64,000 nucleotides of DNA from Nitzschia sp. DOCU1 (Eukaryota; Bacillariophyta; Bacillariophyceae; Bacillariales; Bacillariaceae). Below the pieces are notes generated by a model, which ran no database searches, had not been told where the DNA came from, and saw only the letters and a program-made list of their open reading frames with translations. Position 1 is the stretch's first letter. Each line of letters starts with the position of its first letter. A program made the translations under genes and the position numbers. The stretch spans positions 558,001 to 622,000 of the forward strand of contig OX595985.1 of assembly GCA_951394045.1 (NCBI GenBank), in the 5' to 3' direction. Shown one piece after another: positions 48,629 through 60,013 of this stretch.

Positions 48629-50169
48629 ATGGCTAATACAAGGGAGAAACCCACACCTTCCCGAAAGGGGAAGGCCTTGAAACAAGGTAAGCATTCAAGC
48701 CCTCATGCGGCCAAGAATAAAAATAAAGTTGGTGGTGGTGCTGAAAATGGTGTTGATATCACATGTTTGAGGGTCGACGGAAAGCTGATTATATTGGAAT
48801 CTCCAGAGGAAATGTTGAAGCAATATGGCGTTATTGTCAGGGAAACCCCTACTGCGAAAGTTGAGATTGTTTCATTTGCATCAAAAGAAGAAGCTCTCGT
48901 GGCCAAGTCCAAGGAAGGAATCGAAGAGAAGACTTTGGAGGAAAGGAAGAAAGCTGCAGTGGTGTCGCCTGAGAAACAAAACGATGATCAACGAAAGGAG
49001 GACATTGAAAACGTGTCCGGTGTGCCCGTAGAAGAGGCTTTCGGAAACGACTTGCCAACATTGTCGACCAAACCCAATTTGCCAGTGGAAGAAGAGGTGT
49101 TCGGAAACGACTTGCCAGGTTTGTCCTCGAAGGTAGAAATGGCCAGCAAGAAGACTGTCAGTGATACCTGCCCAGGTATGTAACATCGGACTCTTGGTGG
49201 ACAGTTTGATTGAATTTCTGATTTTGGTAATTTTAACCGAATTTCGATTTTATAATACAAACAGCCGATATTGGAAATGATCTCCCAGAATTGCCCAACG
49301 CCGTCAACATCTACAGTACTCCTACGAAGGCACCCGATATTGGAAATGATCTCCCAGAATTGTCAAACGTCTACAGTACTCCCACAAAGGCACCCGTAAC
49401 TTCCAATGGTTCCAACTCCTCTGAACTTGGTATGTTTGCCAAGCAGTTTCAGGATCGACTTAAAAGTGCGGGTATGCAAGCTGTCTACCATATCGTGAAG
49501 GCACAGCCAGAGCATTTGCTTGTTCGCATTGCGGTCATCGATTTTATCAGTCCAACGAAGAACTTTCCCCATTGGCTTCATCGCCCACCGAAGTGGGTTG
49601 AAGTGTTCTCAATGTTTGCGGATTCTGAACAAGGGAGGAAGAAAATCAACCAGTTTCTTACATACCTGACCTCCGTGCAGTTGAGAGACCCTGATGGTGA
49701 GGACCAACCTGCCGTTTTGCATACTAAAGGGAAGAACGGACAGCAAATGAAACTCTACCATGATGTGTTTTTGGGGTGTATTCCAAAAGCCGTGGTGAAA
49801 AGCCAGATTCCCAGCTATTTCCGGGGGGCTTTCTCTCCCATATTCAAGGAAGAGGAAATGCGACAATGTTATCAGTTGGCATACACTAATGGCGGAACCA
49901 ATAAGCAGGCCGAGAGACTTCTTATGGCTGGTGGCAATGGCATGGCTGAAAATTCTCTCGATGACGGAAAATATTGGTCAATGTTACATGCTTCACTGAA
50001 GGACAATCGTGTTGTCGTTGAACATGAATCTCTCGACAAGATGTTGACATCGGAAGGAATCGTCACGGCTCTCAGACTTGCAGTCCCGAGTGTATCTTTG
50101 ACAGTCGACAACGTGAAATATGGTAACATCCCTGATGGATTGAAGGCCTTTGTGTATGGACGAAAATAA
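48629..50169 (+). CDS. Orphan island protein with GNDLP repeats (two exons)
   Basis: Exons 48629-49175 and 49265-50169 join in frame (phase 1) to 483 residues; the 89-bp intron carries a TTCGTTA-like dyad. The N-terminus is basic (REKPTPSRKGKALKQGK). The exon junction lies within an acidic repeat: FGNDLPTLSTKP, FGNDLPGLSSK, IGNDLPELPNA and IGNDLPELSNV, each followed by Ser/Thr/Pro. The C-terminal ~230 residues are a folded-looking domain with conserved-looking segments (FPHWLHRPPKWVEVFSMF, VLHTKGKNGQQMKLYHDVFL, FRGAFSPIFKEEEMRQCY). I recognise no family. It lies just before Rep/Hel on the same strand. Confidence 0.65.
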
Positions 50170-50171
50170 AC

Positions 50172-53100
50172 ATGTATGGACAGAGACGAAGGATCATGAC
50201 AATGTTACGCGAAGATAGTGTGGATACGGAATTAGTTGAAAATCTTAAACTAAACCGTGGTATGATTGCACTTACAGGTTATGCAATTCGGGGGAAAAGC
50301 AGGACAAAGAAACATTCGAAGAAGTCAAAATCAAAAATGTCGGTAATTCTTGTATTGTATGTTGAAAGGTATGTACTTGGTTTTTCGTCAAATTTACCGG
50401 AATTTGAAAAGCCGGAGATCGTTGCTAACAATTTTGTAAAATCACAGGATTTCTTTGCGAGGCTGGTTTTAATCGGCAGTATTTTTTTTTTGCCCAAAAC
50501 ACGAATTATCTACATCGGTTTTTCGTCAAATTAACTGAAATTGGAATAGGGTCAGAGAAATTCTTTGTGGGTGATCGTTTTGAATGTGGTGTTTCGTTAT
50601 ATTTTGAAAGGTACGTGTTCTTTTTGTTGTTAATTTAACGGAAATCAGATTCGGTTGCTAAAAAGACCGCCCAACCACAGCGTCTTGTTCAATGGTATAC
50701 CGAAAACACGATATGTTTAGGGTGGTATGTTGAAAGGTAAGTGTTCTGTTTCTGTTTATTTAACGGAAATCGGATCCGGTTGCTAAAATACCACAAAACC
50801 ACAGCTTGTCTGTTTCTCGTTATTTTACCGAAAACACGATATATTTTATTGTGGTATGTTAAAAGTAAGTGTTCTGTTTTTTGTTAATTTAACGGAAATC
50901 GGAACAGGGTCTCTTTATTCCTAACAATATTCATTGGAATTTTGTCACAACACGATAAGCTTCGAAAACTCGTCTGTCTCTAACGAATGTATTAATTCAG
51001 ATTGAAAGCTGATACTCCCGATAATCAAGGCAAGGATGGGTATACCTTGTATATTGAACACCCGACAGCGCACCCTACGAATCTTTTATTTGAGGAAAAG
51101 AATAATGTCCTTTGTCATCGACGATGTGCTGTTTGTCGTGTTGTTTCCATTAATCTACAACTTATGAGGAAAGAACCCATTTGTAAGGAATGTCACGAAA
51201 AGAGAAGGCGTGAACCGTTCTATTCACCGTCTTGGTTACCTACATGGACGGATGAAGTAGGGACTGTTCACTACACTGTCCCTGAGTGTCTACAAATCCT
51301 TAGAGAAGGGGAAAGGCTACTCATCCAACGTTTGTCGACTTACGTACCGCTACGATATATGAAAGGAGGCTCTTATGGAATGAAAGGACACGTATGCTGT
51401 TTTCCCAAGAAAATGGAGGGTTTTGTAACTGAGTTACCTCGGAAGAGGGTCAAGGCTATCAAAGTGATCCGAAGATTTGTCGACAACGACAATGAAATAG
51501 AAGAGAAGTCATTTGTAATCAGAAAGTCTGTCGTCTTGACAGCGTTGCGTTGGCTGAAGAAATATAACAAGCATTACAGTGATATTGACATTGTCGAGGA
51601 TAACCTTGCATGGATGGATGGTGAGGAGGAAGCAGCATTACTCCCCACTATCATAGAAAAAGCGTCGGAATCTGCAACCCGGCCTAATGAAAGGGGGAAG
51701 GAGGAAGAAGATCATAATTTTGCCGTTTATGGGGTAATAGGTCATGATCATAATGCTTGTCTGCCCAAACCTAAAGACCTCGAGACAACGAAAGCAATTG
51801 AAGAGATGCAAAAGATGGCAGGGCAAGGGGGGACAGATGTTTGCACTGATAGTATTATGTTCCCTGAGGTTGAATCCCAAGCTGTTAATGAGTATGATGA
51901 GGAGATACGCCTTTTTTGCATGGGTTTTCCATGGTTGTTTCCAGGAGGGGTTGGCGATTGGGCTGACGTGCCCAAAAAGGAGGGCATTAAGGTGGAAGGT
52001 TGGGCAAAAAGGCTCCTGTATTATGAAGATGGAAGGTTTGCAAAAGATAAATCGTGGTGTTTCTACGCTTTGAATTTTGTCCAAAGACGCCAAAATATGA
52101 CGCAGGGAGCCTATTTCGTGAAAGATTTCCAAGGTCGTTCTGGTCCAAAATCATTAGAAGAGTTGCAAGACCTGATAAGACAAGGGGACACTTCGTGGAT
52201 AGACAAAATTTGTTATTTTGGAAATGCTGTCCGTGGCAGCAGCGCATTCTGGAGACAGCGGAGGGAAGAAATACATTCATGGATACAATATCATGTATTA
52301 ATGGGGAATGGTGCACCCTCTGTCTTCCTGACGTTAAGCTGTGCAGAACATTATTGGCCTGATATCAGCCGCCTGGTTAATGAACGATGTTCTTACGGGG
52401 AGGCCAAAGGCCCTCCACCTATGGATAAAGGTGGGAAAGTCCGAAGTTCACTCGTGCACGACTACACAATTGTCATCCAAGAGTACTTTCAGGCAAGAGT
52501 GAAAAATTGGTTTGACACTGTGGGGAGGATTGTATTCAAAGTCAAGCACTACTGGCTAAGATATGAATTCGCACCAGGAAGGGGACAGATTCATGCACAC
52601 TGCCTCCTAATTTGTGACAATCTCGAGATGCAAAAGAATGCATTTCAGGCCATGCAAGATGCTCTAAAGCGGGATATTGTACACGATCTTGAGTATGAAA
52701 GAGCGTCTATCTACCAAGAGTGGGCTGAAAGGGAGCTTGCAATGACAGCGAGCCTGCCTGACGATGTTGACCTGTCCTCGTTTGAGCAGCCGACAAGTGA
52801 AAACCACCCGGCCAGTGTAAAACTGAAAGACGTACCAAAATCCGGCCTCAAGGCTGATGGTATGAATTTCCAGGTTACGACTCAATATCACATTTGCACG
52901 GATTATTGCATGCGTAAAAGGAAATATTTGTAAGTGTTCTGTACATTCAGATCATCATGTGCATGCGCCACATTCTAATGTGTCTTCCACAGCGAAAAAC
53001 ATGAAGGACCGGAAAGCAAAAAGCGACGGATATGCCGTAGCGGTTGTGGTATTGAAAAAACACCTGGTCAATGTGACACCCCAGGCTTCACGGCATATAA

Positions 53101-56071
53101 CAAAGCCCATATTATGCGACTGTCTAACGGACAACACAAACGTCTGGAATTTTCAAGACGTAATATGGCCAAAGGACGACAGCGAGTTATCCCTTCATCA
53201 ATGGCACTTCTTCATGGGTGGAGGGCAAACTGTGACGTCAAGATATTGTTATACGAAAGTGACCCTGAAAACCCTGACTCAAAGGACATTGCAACTGTGA
53301 CGAACTATCTAGTATCGTATGCCTCGAAAGGACAAGAAACCATTGCACAAGAAAAGGAATCCATGCGTAGTCTTATCCTAGCTGCCCAAGAGGTGACAGG
53401 ATGTCAACGGGAATTGTTTTCCCTGGCACGAAGACTATTGAATCGGTATCTTGGAGAAAAGCTAATATCGAAACAAGAATGTATGGTGCAACTGGCAGGA
53501 TTAGATTTGTGGGTATGCAGCGAGTCTTTCCAAAAGATAAGTCTTTTGGGCTACACAAGACTTGATCACACAGGAACGAAAGGAGCGAATTATTTTCTTC
53601 AAGCTTATGCGAACCGTCCCTGGGAGGTAAGTAAACAATATCCTGTGAATCTCTGACTTTCGTTATCCTAACGAGATTTGTTCGGAATTCGGACTTTCGT
53701 TATTTTCACCAAAATACGATATGGACGTATCAATCTACTGCTATATGGAAAATCGGACTTTCGTTATTTTCACCGAAATACGATATGTACTTCATTATGA
53801 TAGTATCGGCGATTTTCTCTCATGACATGGTTCATTCTGTTCCACTCGAGGAGGAATGGAAAAACCTTTATACCCCATTTTCCTGGGAAAGGAGCGTCAG
53901 TCTATCCATTCAGTGAGTATTCTTCGCAGATCTTGCTGCAGATTCACAAGCCTTGGTCGAACAGACAACGTCTTCCTACAAATATCGAGTACCGTCATCA
54001 GCTTCGGAACTTCCTCAAATCAAGCGACTGTCCCCGGTCACTGAGACTGGCTTACGAAAGAGACAAATACAATGAAGAACACAAATTATCGGAACCAACA
54101 GATTCCTTGGTCGAGGAGGACGTAAATGATCCAAACATCGATTGGGGGACGAGAGAGGCTGTCGAGGCATACTCTGTTGTCCCTACCAACATGAAACTTC
54201 AAGGTATTGCTGATTACGATTATGACTTTGGACACACATATGATTGGTCATCGGCCCACACTGATTTTGCTGTAGATGGAGATGAGGCCGAATTCTGGGT
54301 CGAAATCCAAGTAGAGACCTTCGAATCAAACAAGACTGGAAGGGTTCGGTTGCCAACAAATCCTCACAATGAAAGCGGAAGATTCGAATTTGATGATCTT
54401 GAAGGCGTGCAAAGGACAATCGCCCTCGAGGTCCTTGATAACATCCGGGAATGGGTAGAATCAATAGCCTCCGATGAGAAAATGTCTCACTACAAGCCGT
54501 TACGACTGACAATCCGAGGAGTAGCAGGAACAGGGAAAACAACATTGATAAACACAGTCGTCACAGTTGTTAAGGAACTCTTCGGGACTGACGATTGTGT
54601 AGCTGTTGTCTGCCCTTCTGGCTGTGCGGCTTCAAATGCGGGAGGGAAAACAATTCACAATCGTTTTCATATCCCTATTGGCAGGAAAAGCCTTGTCCCT
54701 AGCTCTTTCGTAATGAATACCATGTTAAAGGAAAACAAGCGTCTCGTAATCCTGATTTTGGATGAAAGAAGCATGGCAGGTGCTGAAGATGTGGGAATGG
54801 CTGCAAGCTATATTTCACTGACAGCACACAATGGAAAAAATTCTGAGGAATGGTTTGGTTACATACCTGTGGTGCTGTTCATTGGAGATGATGGACAACT
54901 TGGATCGGTAGGAAAAGGGGCATTTGACTTCATGGAATCATTTAATTCAGGAATATCAATCGAATGTTGGCGCGGACTAGAGACATTCAAGCTGATGGGG
55001 AAGAATGTCAGGACGTTGACAAGAAATCATCGACAACAGGAGAAAGAAAATACTTACAGGAAGATCCTTCAGGAGGCCTACCAAGGCAGAGTATCCGACG
55101 ACTCAGTGGCAAAACTGATGAACCTTCACCTGGACAATGAAAGATTCTCAAATGAAGATAGGGATGCCATACGGAAAAAGTCCATCCATGTCTTTGCCAA
55201 CACTGAACCGATGATAGCCCATAATCTGCGGAACTTGTATCATGACACGTCTTCAGAAAACCCAGTGGCGCGAATACGATGTCAAGACAAGGCCAAAAGT
55301 AAAAGTCATTTCAAGGATTGTCATCTCCCCAGAAAAACATTACTGGCGCGAAACACGTGGGTATGTTTGAATGGACGGAATATCTGTACGGACTGGGGAT
55401 TATTCAACAACACCCCAGGAACTGTCATTGACATAGTCTTCAGACAAGGGGAGTCACCCAACACAAAACATCTCCCCCAATATGTCCTTGTTGATTTCCC
55501 AAGCTACACAGGTCCTCCTTTCATCCAAAGCCATCCTACATATGTCCCGATTGCACCCATCACCGTCAACTGCAAATACATGTGCTGTACACGAAGACAG
55601 GTGCCACTGAGACTTGCCTACGGACAAACCATCCATACGTTCCAGGGCACAACAGTAGGACCTGATGAACCTAATCGTAAGTACAAAGCACCATCCATTA
55701 TCATTGACCCTGGCACCCTCAGTTTCGAAGGGCGTAGCCCAGGATTATTTTATTCGGCAGCCTCTCGAGGAACAACAATGGGCAAGGATGACGATCCACA
55801 GTCATCATCCATATACTTCACAGGAAAGAACATGGAGAAAGACAGAGTCGCCGACATGATACATCAGCAAAATGGAAAGAAATTCGTCCGTGTTTACAAG
55901 AGAGAGCAATGGACCTCATTCCTCGAAAAGCACAACAAAACCATAACATTCACGAAAGAACAAGAAGACGACATCCTTAAGTGGGTTCAACATTCAAAAC
56001 ACAACATCGGAACACTGGACAACATTATCACAACCTACAACACCTTCCTAAACAAAACAACAGCTACCTAA
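50172..56071 (+). CDS. Helitron-type Rep/helicase transposase (multi-exon)
   Basis: Proposed exons 50172-50368 (least certain), 51001-52929, 52993-53626 and 53804-56071 join in frame to 1,675 residues. The large first domain has a CxxC zinc cluster (CHRRCAVCRVV, CKECHE) and a DUF6570-like region (GMKGHVCCFPKKMEGF). The Rep domain carries the HUH motif GQIHAHCLLI (about 52585) and two catalytic tyrosines in NYLVSYASKG (about 53306). The C-terminal helicase is Pif1/RecD-like: Walker A GVAGTGKTT (54518-54544), Walker B LILDERS, and later RLAYGQTIHTFQGTT. Rep nicks and joins DNA for rolling-circle transposition; the helicase unwinds it. All key residues are intact. Gene C ends only 2 bases before the proposed start, so the first exon may belong elsewhere. 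Confidence 0.85.
50355..50930 (+). repeat. Intronic ~127-bp tandem units carrying splice-donor-like sequence
   Basis: Within the proposed first Rep/Hel intron, TTGAAAG|GTAAGTGTTCTG-like junctions recur at 50369, 50611, 50737 and 50865 (spacings 242, 126 and 128). Each is followed by TTTAACGGAAATCGG-like sequence, and some by ACCACAG. The unit includes half of the TTCGTTA dyad. Confidence 0.7.
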
Positions 56072-56898
56072 CCTATGCGATGTTTCGTGAAAATAACGAA
56101 AACAGGATACCATACAACACCTGTTGTTCATTACATCTCATTCTTCCCATTCCATCGTTGACTCGATTTTTCGTTAGAATAACGAAAATAGGATACAACG
56201 TCACCCATATCCTCTGTTTTTCGTCACAGCGACATCTGGGATACGTCACACCGCAATGTTCTTTTATTCCCACGAATACATCCATAGAAAAACTTAGTAT
56301 ATTTTTTTTAGAGTATTTTGACAAGACATTTCCGAAGAAAACTTATCCTCATTACTAGAGAAAAATTTGCGAACTCCGAGAGTACTTGCCAACTCGCAAC
56401 ATTACCATTTTATCATTACCTAAGATAATCGGATATAACTTTTTCCATCTGGATGACAATATGATTTTCTCAGGGTCTCACACGGGCACACAGCAATACT
56501 GCCTTCGGGGATAAACCCACTGCGGCTCCATGACTGGATGGGGATGTTGAAAAGTAGTGACGTATGCCGATACCATCTTCCCTAAAATTTTCCCTCACAT
56601 TTCGAGATCCCTCCCAAAAATTGGATATGAGAACATCATTCCCACACTGCTTCTCAGAACTGGAGAACCCGAAGCCTCCATCAAGCTACCGGTAGTACTT
56701 ACATCAGTAAAGAATGTAATCGAAGGCATGTCAGAAACATATCGTTTGACCTACATTCCATTCATCCGTGAATGAATGAGGTTGACACAACAACGAGAAG
56801 AGAACAGAACAAGAAAGCGCATTTCAACTTACCCCACAAAAAACAAAACACGATTTCGCAACCCTTTGCACGCGAGGCCCACAATAATTAAAACCCCG
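56072..56898. other. Right edge of the island
   Basis: Two TTCGTTA dyads (56083 and 56168) close behind the Rep/Hel stop; after about 56200 none is seen. No obvious 3' hairpin followed by CTRR was found. The RING gene begins by 56899. Confidence 0.5.
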
Positions 56899-58174
56899 AT
56901 GATTGAGTCCATTACGCTAACCAACGATGGAGTAGCGGTATCCTCTACCGGGAGTCACCTTAGATCCCTTGCTAATACAGCAGCACCCCAGGATCAATTG
57001 CCGGATGTTCAAACTTCTACTACCACCCCCCAAAAGGTCGACATCTCCAGCATTATTTTTCTGCTCGGTGTCCTCTTCTTTATTTTGTAAGCACCTATCG
57101 TCGTCTCCGATACTATGTGTCCATGTTTTGGTTGTTCAACTGCTGCTCACGGATGATTCTTTATATTCTGGACCAATGCAGTATATTCTCTGTGATCAAG
57201 TATTGGCTGTGTGAGGGTCCGCTAGCCGAAAGGCAACGGCGACGAGCACGGGCCCGTCGAAAACAGTTCATTCAGGAACGAGTTGTCTCGAAGGTATGTG
57301 CAAAATCACAATGCGAACAGAAATGGTTGTTTTTCATAATATGGAGAGTCCCTTTCTTATATCTCATTGCGTATCCGTCGTCGTGGTTGATCAGACGGTT
57401 ATCCGAAAGCAAACGGACCACCACCAGGATGATAACGATACTGGCGAAGAAGGCGGCGAAATCTTTTCTAGGGACGATACTAAGAAAACGCACACATTCG
57501 ATCACAGTGAGAATGAGGATCATAATGCCGACGAAGGGTTTATCTATCGACGACAAAAGACCAACTTGGAGGTTCTTTCCACCAGCCAACACAACCTGGA
57601 CGAGGAGGCCGATTCGAGCCGATTGGAGTGCCAAATTTGCCTTGCAGACTTTCAAGTTGGAGACAAAATATGCTGGTCCAACAATCCTGCATGCTTTCAT
57701 ACGTTTCATATTGCATGTCTAGAGCCTTGGTTGATGAAACATGACGAATGCCCCGTGTGTCGGTCTCCATATCTGGTTCGTCCAAAAGAACCTCCTGTTG
57801 ATACTTTGGATAATGAGGAAGCCCAGACAATAAGAGGTCCCATGTCTCCAATTACTCGCCGCGTGGTGGCGGCATTGACGCTACCGTTTTCCCACCGTGA
57901 TGATCAGCATGAGCCAGAATCCAACCGCAACGACCCGATAAGCCGCAGGAGAGATAGAAACGAAGGAGAAGGTGGCAGTCGTTTTCCTTTGGAGAATCTT
58001 GCTGCAGAAGCATGGTCCCACGGGCGCAACAATAGAGATGCAGCGTTCGAGGCATTGCCGTCGTCATCGTTAGGATCACCCGAGGGATCCACAGTAGTCA
58101 CACCTTCACGCGAGGCGCAGAGTTGCTTTGTGGACATCGACTTGGACGTTGAGAGTGGAAATGCGGAACGGTAG
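56899..58174 (+). CDS. Membrane-anchored RING-H2 protein (three exons)
   Basis: Exons 56899-57086, 57182-57293 and 57395-58174 join in frame (phases 2 and 0) to 359 residues; an in-frame ATG at 56776 is an alternative start. A single transmembrane helix (SSIIFLLGVLFFIF then IFSVIKYW) lies near residue 65 and is split by intron 1. A basic stretch (RQRRRARARRKQ) follows. The C3H2C3 RING is CQICLADFQVGDKICW ... CFHTFH ... CLEPW ... CPVC. This layout is the plant-ATL/vertebrate-RNF13-like membrane RING-H2 type, a ubiquitin ligase on an internal or surface membrane. The C-terminus is Ser/Arg/Asn-rich and low complexity. It is a paralogue of the gene at 60605. Confidence 0.8.
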
Positions 58175-58330
58175 AGACAGACTTTTGGGTCTTCAACAGT
58201 AGAAACCGCGTGAGGAAGCCTACAAGTCCATCAACTCGGCTAAACTTGTGCGGGTCAATTTTAGTAATGTAGTTTTGAAGTAACAGCCGCAACTCTCCTC
58301 GAGAAATAGACCAGCAGTTTCTGGTCTTTG

Positions 58331-60013
58331 TCAAAATGTAAAGACCTCGCTCGTCGATTGATGTTGTTGGACAAGGTTGTCTCTGTCTTGATTCAAGTCT
58401 CCTGCACGTTGCCTTGCGGGCAATTTAGTATCCATGCGTCGTTTCAACGCCCGCAATAGTTTGGCAAACGCATCTTCGTGGACATGAGCGTTCTCTGGAC
58501 CCAGCCCATAGGTCAAAAATGGAGCCACGCGACTAAGGGCCACTTGTCGCCGACGCAGCTCATCCGCCTGTTCGGGCTTGAGCAATTCTTCCATGGCCGA
58601 TTCAAGGTTGCCTTCGTTGGCTGGCAAATCAACCTCCACCACAAAGCTTTGATAGTCCAGCCTTTCATCCGCCGCGTACTGTTCTGGGTGCATGAAGGGG
58701 TATGTATTCTCCAACAAGCTATTCTCAAATGGATGCCAGGTAATGACGGTGCCGTTCAAGGACTGTTGCGGGAATTTCAACATGACGGGGATACAGCCAC
58801 TCAGAATGACGTCGTAGAATCGCTTTTGAGTCACAGTATCGCCTGGCAAGCAGGGGCAAAAGGTAGACTCCTGATACAGCCGCATCATAACTTCAGGGCT
58901 CTGAGCCTTGGGAAGGCCCAAAATATAGGGCAATCCTCCAAGAATACCATCAGGATATGCCTGCTCTAGATGATTTTGAAATAGCTTGCGGTGAACGCGT
59001 GGTTTTGCCTTTGTTTTCTTATTGCTGGCACCGAAGAGATACACAAAGGAATATTTGCGTGGGCGAGTCCACCATTCTGGGGGACGTGACAATACGACAG
59101 AAGGCTGCATCCATGGATGGGTGTTCATGTATGGCGTGATAAAGTTGCCAAGCTGTTCTTCTGTGTAGCGGGGATTCATCCTAGCCAAATGTCGCCTCGA
59201 CTCGGCGTCTACCTTGTAAATTCTTCCGCCATGAACAAATTTCAAAGCCGCCATTTGTAACTGCAAATTCAGCATATGGGGCGCCGTGAGTAAGAACAAA
59301 TGCCGGTCAATGTCGTCCCCTCGAAAGTAGGTCAAACGTTGATCAATGAGATCATGAATCCAGGATTGTGGCACGCCACTGCACTTTAGACCGTAATTGC
59401 CCGGGCGGCAGTCCGACAGGCAATGACTAGCATGGGGGTAGGGAACCACAAAGACATCCGCTTGGTCTGGATCGTAGACTCGCCCTGGATAGGTCTCAAA
59501 TAGTTGAATAAGTCCAATGTCTGTAATGCGGTTGTCGTTACTGGGCCATTGTTCCTTGGAAGCATTCAGGTGATTTCCTAGCCGACAGTGCACAACGGAA
59601 CTCATCCCTTCCGGCCACGTAGAGGTGTCATAGACGTAAACCTTCAAGCCTAGATCTCGAAGTACCCATGCATCATTTTGATTTGGACGCCATGTTTCCA
59701 CAGGATACGCAAGCAGGGTTCGCCTAGTTGCATTTGTAGTCCACCCTGCCTCCGACCGAGACAAATTGAAGGGTGTGGCATGATGATCGGGCGGAAGATC
59801 GACCAGTGATAGGCGTATGCTATTATTCACGAGGTTAGTGTTGGGTTCCACTAACCCAATCAAGCTCTCGAATGTAGACAAATTCGTCGGAAGGTCCGAG
59901 AACGGCTCAGCAAATTTCAGGCCATAATCCTGCAGGTGGAAATTCGCTAAAAGCCAAATTACCGAGCAAACGAGGACCACAAAGAGGGCCCGAACGAGTC
60001 TCGTCGATCCCAT
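58331..60013 (-). CDS. Exostosin-like glycosyltransferase (GT47 type)
   Basis: The ATG at 60013 (MGSTRLVRALF) gives 560 residues; the longer frame starts with GTG. A signal anchor (ALFVVLVCSVIWLLANF) places the enzyme in the Golgi as a type II membrane protein. The exostosin fold is recognisable: LKVYVYDTSTWPEG, VYDPDQADVFVVPYPHASH, RKYSFVYLFGAS and the diagnostic STFCPCLPGDTVTQKRFYDV then SGCIPVML. GT47 enzymes transfer sugars such as glucuronic acid, xylose or galactose to polysaccharides; the acceptor here is unknown. Several Asn-x-Ser/Thr sites are present. Confidence 0.9.
   Translation of the reverse strand: MGSTRLVRALFVVLVCSVIWLLANFHLQDYGLKFAEPFSDLPTNLSTFESLIGLVEPNTNLVNNSIRLSLVDLPPDHHATPFNLSRSEAGWTTNATRRTLLAYPVETWRPNQNDAWVLRDLGLKVYVYDTSTWPEGMSSVVHCRLGNHLNASKEQWPSNDNRITDIGLIQLFETYPGRVYDPDQADVFVVPYPHASHCLSDCRPGNYGLKCSGVPQSWIHDLIDQRLTYFRGDDIDRHLFLLTAPHMLNLQLQMAALKFVHGGRIYKVDAESRRHLARMNPRYTEEQLGNFITPYMNTHPWMQPSVVLSRPPEWWTRPRKYSFVYLFGASNKKTKAKPRVHRKLFQNHLEQAYPDGILGGLPYILGLPKAQSPEVMMRLYQESTFCPCLPGDTVTQKRFYDVILSGCIPVMLKFPQQSLNGTVITWHPFENSLLENTYPFMHPEQYAADERLDYQSFVVEVDLPANEGNLESAMEELLKPEQADELRRRQVALSRVAPFLTYGLGPENAHVHEDAFAKLLRALKRRMDTKLPARQRAGDLNQDRDNLVQQHQSTSEVFTF

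Larger units (their letters stand above)
41235..56189. repeat. Dispersed imperfect dyad TTCGTTA-N3-TAACGAA (about 20 copies)
   Basis: Representative copies: 41235-41254, 43374-43387 and 43434-43454 (intron), 44266-44283 (intron), 46287-46309, 46431-46450, 47951-47970, 48048-48066, 48325-48344, 49222-49243 (intron), about 50625-50645, 50816-50834, 53658-53678, 53694-53714 and 53758-53779 (all in one intron), 56083-56103 and 56168-56189. The best is TTTCGTTATTATAACGAAAA. Variants change the left half to GGTTA or GTCAA and the right to TAACGGAAA. Many are followed by (A/C)ACGATAT. Confidence 0.85.
41200..56400. mobile_element. Putative large Helitron-like element or island with cyclin and orphan cargo
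   Basis: This ~15-kb stretch differs from both flanks: it is visibly more AT-rich, its genes are mostly orphans, and about twenty copies of the TTCGTTA-N3-TAACGAA dyad occur in it, with none noticed outside. It encodes a complete Rep/helicase of Helitron type, a cyclin, and orphan genes on both strands. Shared dyads in introns and spacers of all these genes argue that they evolved together rather than as a simple host cluster next to a Helitron. I could not find the diagnostic Helitron ends (5' TC, 3' hairpin then CTRR) or a target duplication, so the exact limits and the unity of the element are inferred. Confidence 0.5.

Noticed and set aside
56200..56900. A Helitron 3' terminus (CTAG at about 56355)
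   Set aside because: No GC-rich hairpin precedes the CTAG and no matching 5' end was identified.
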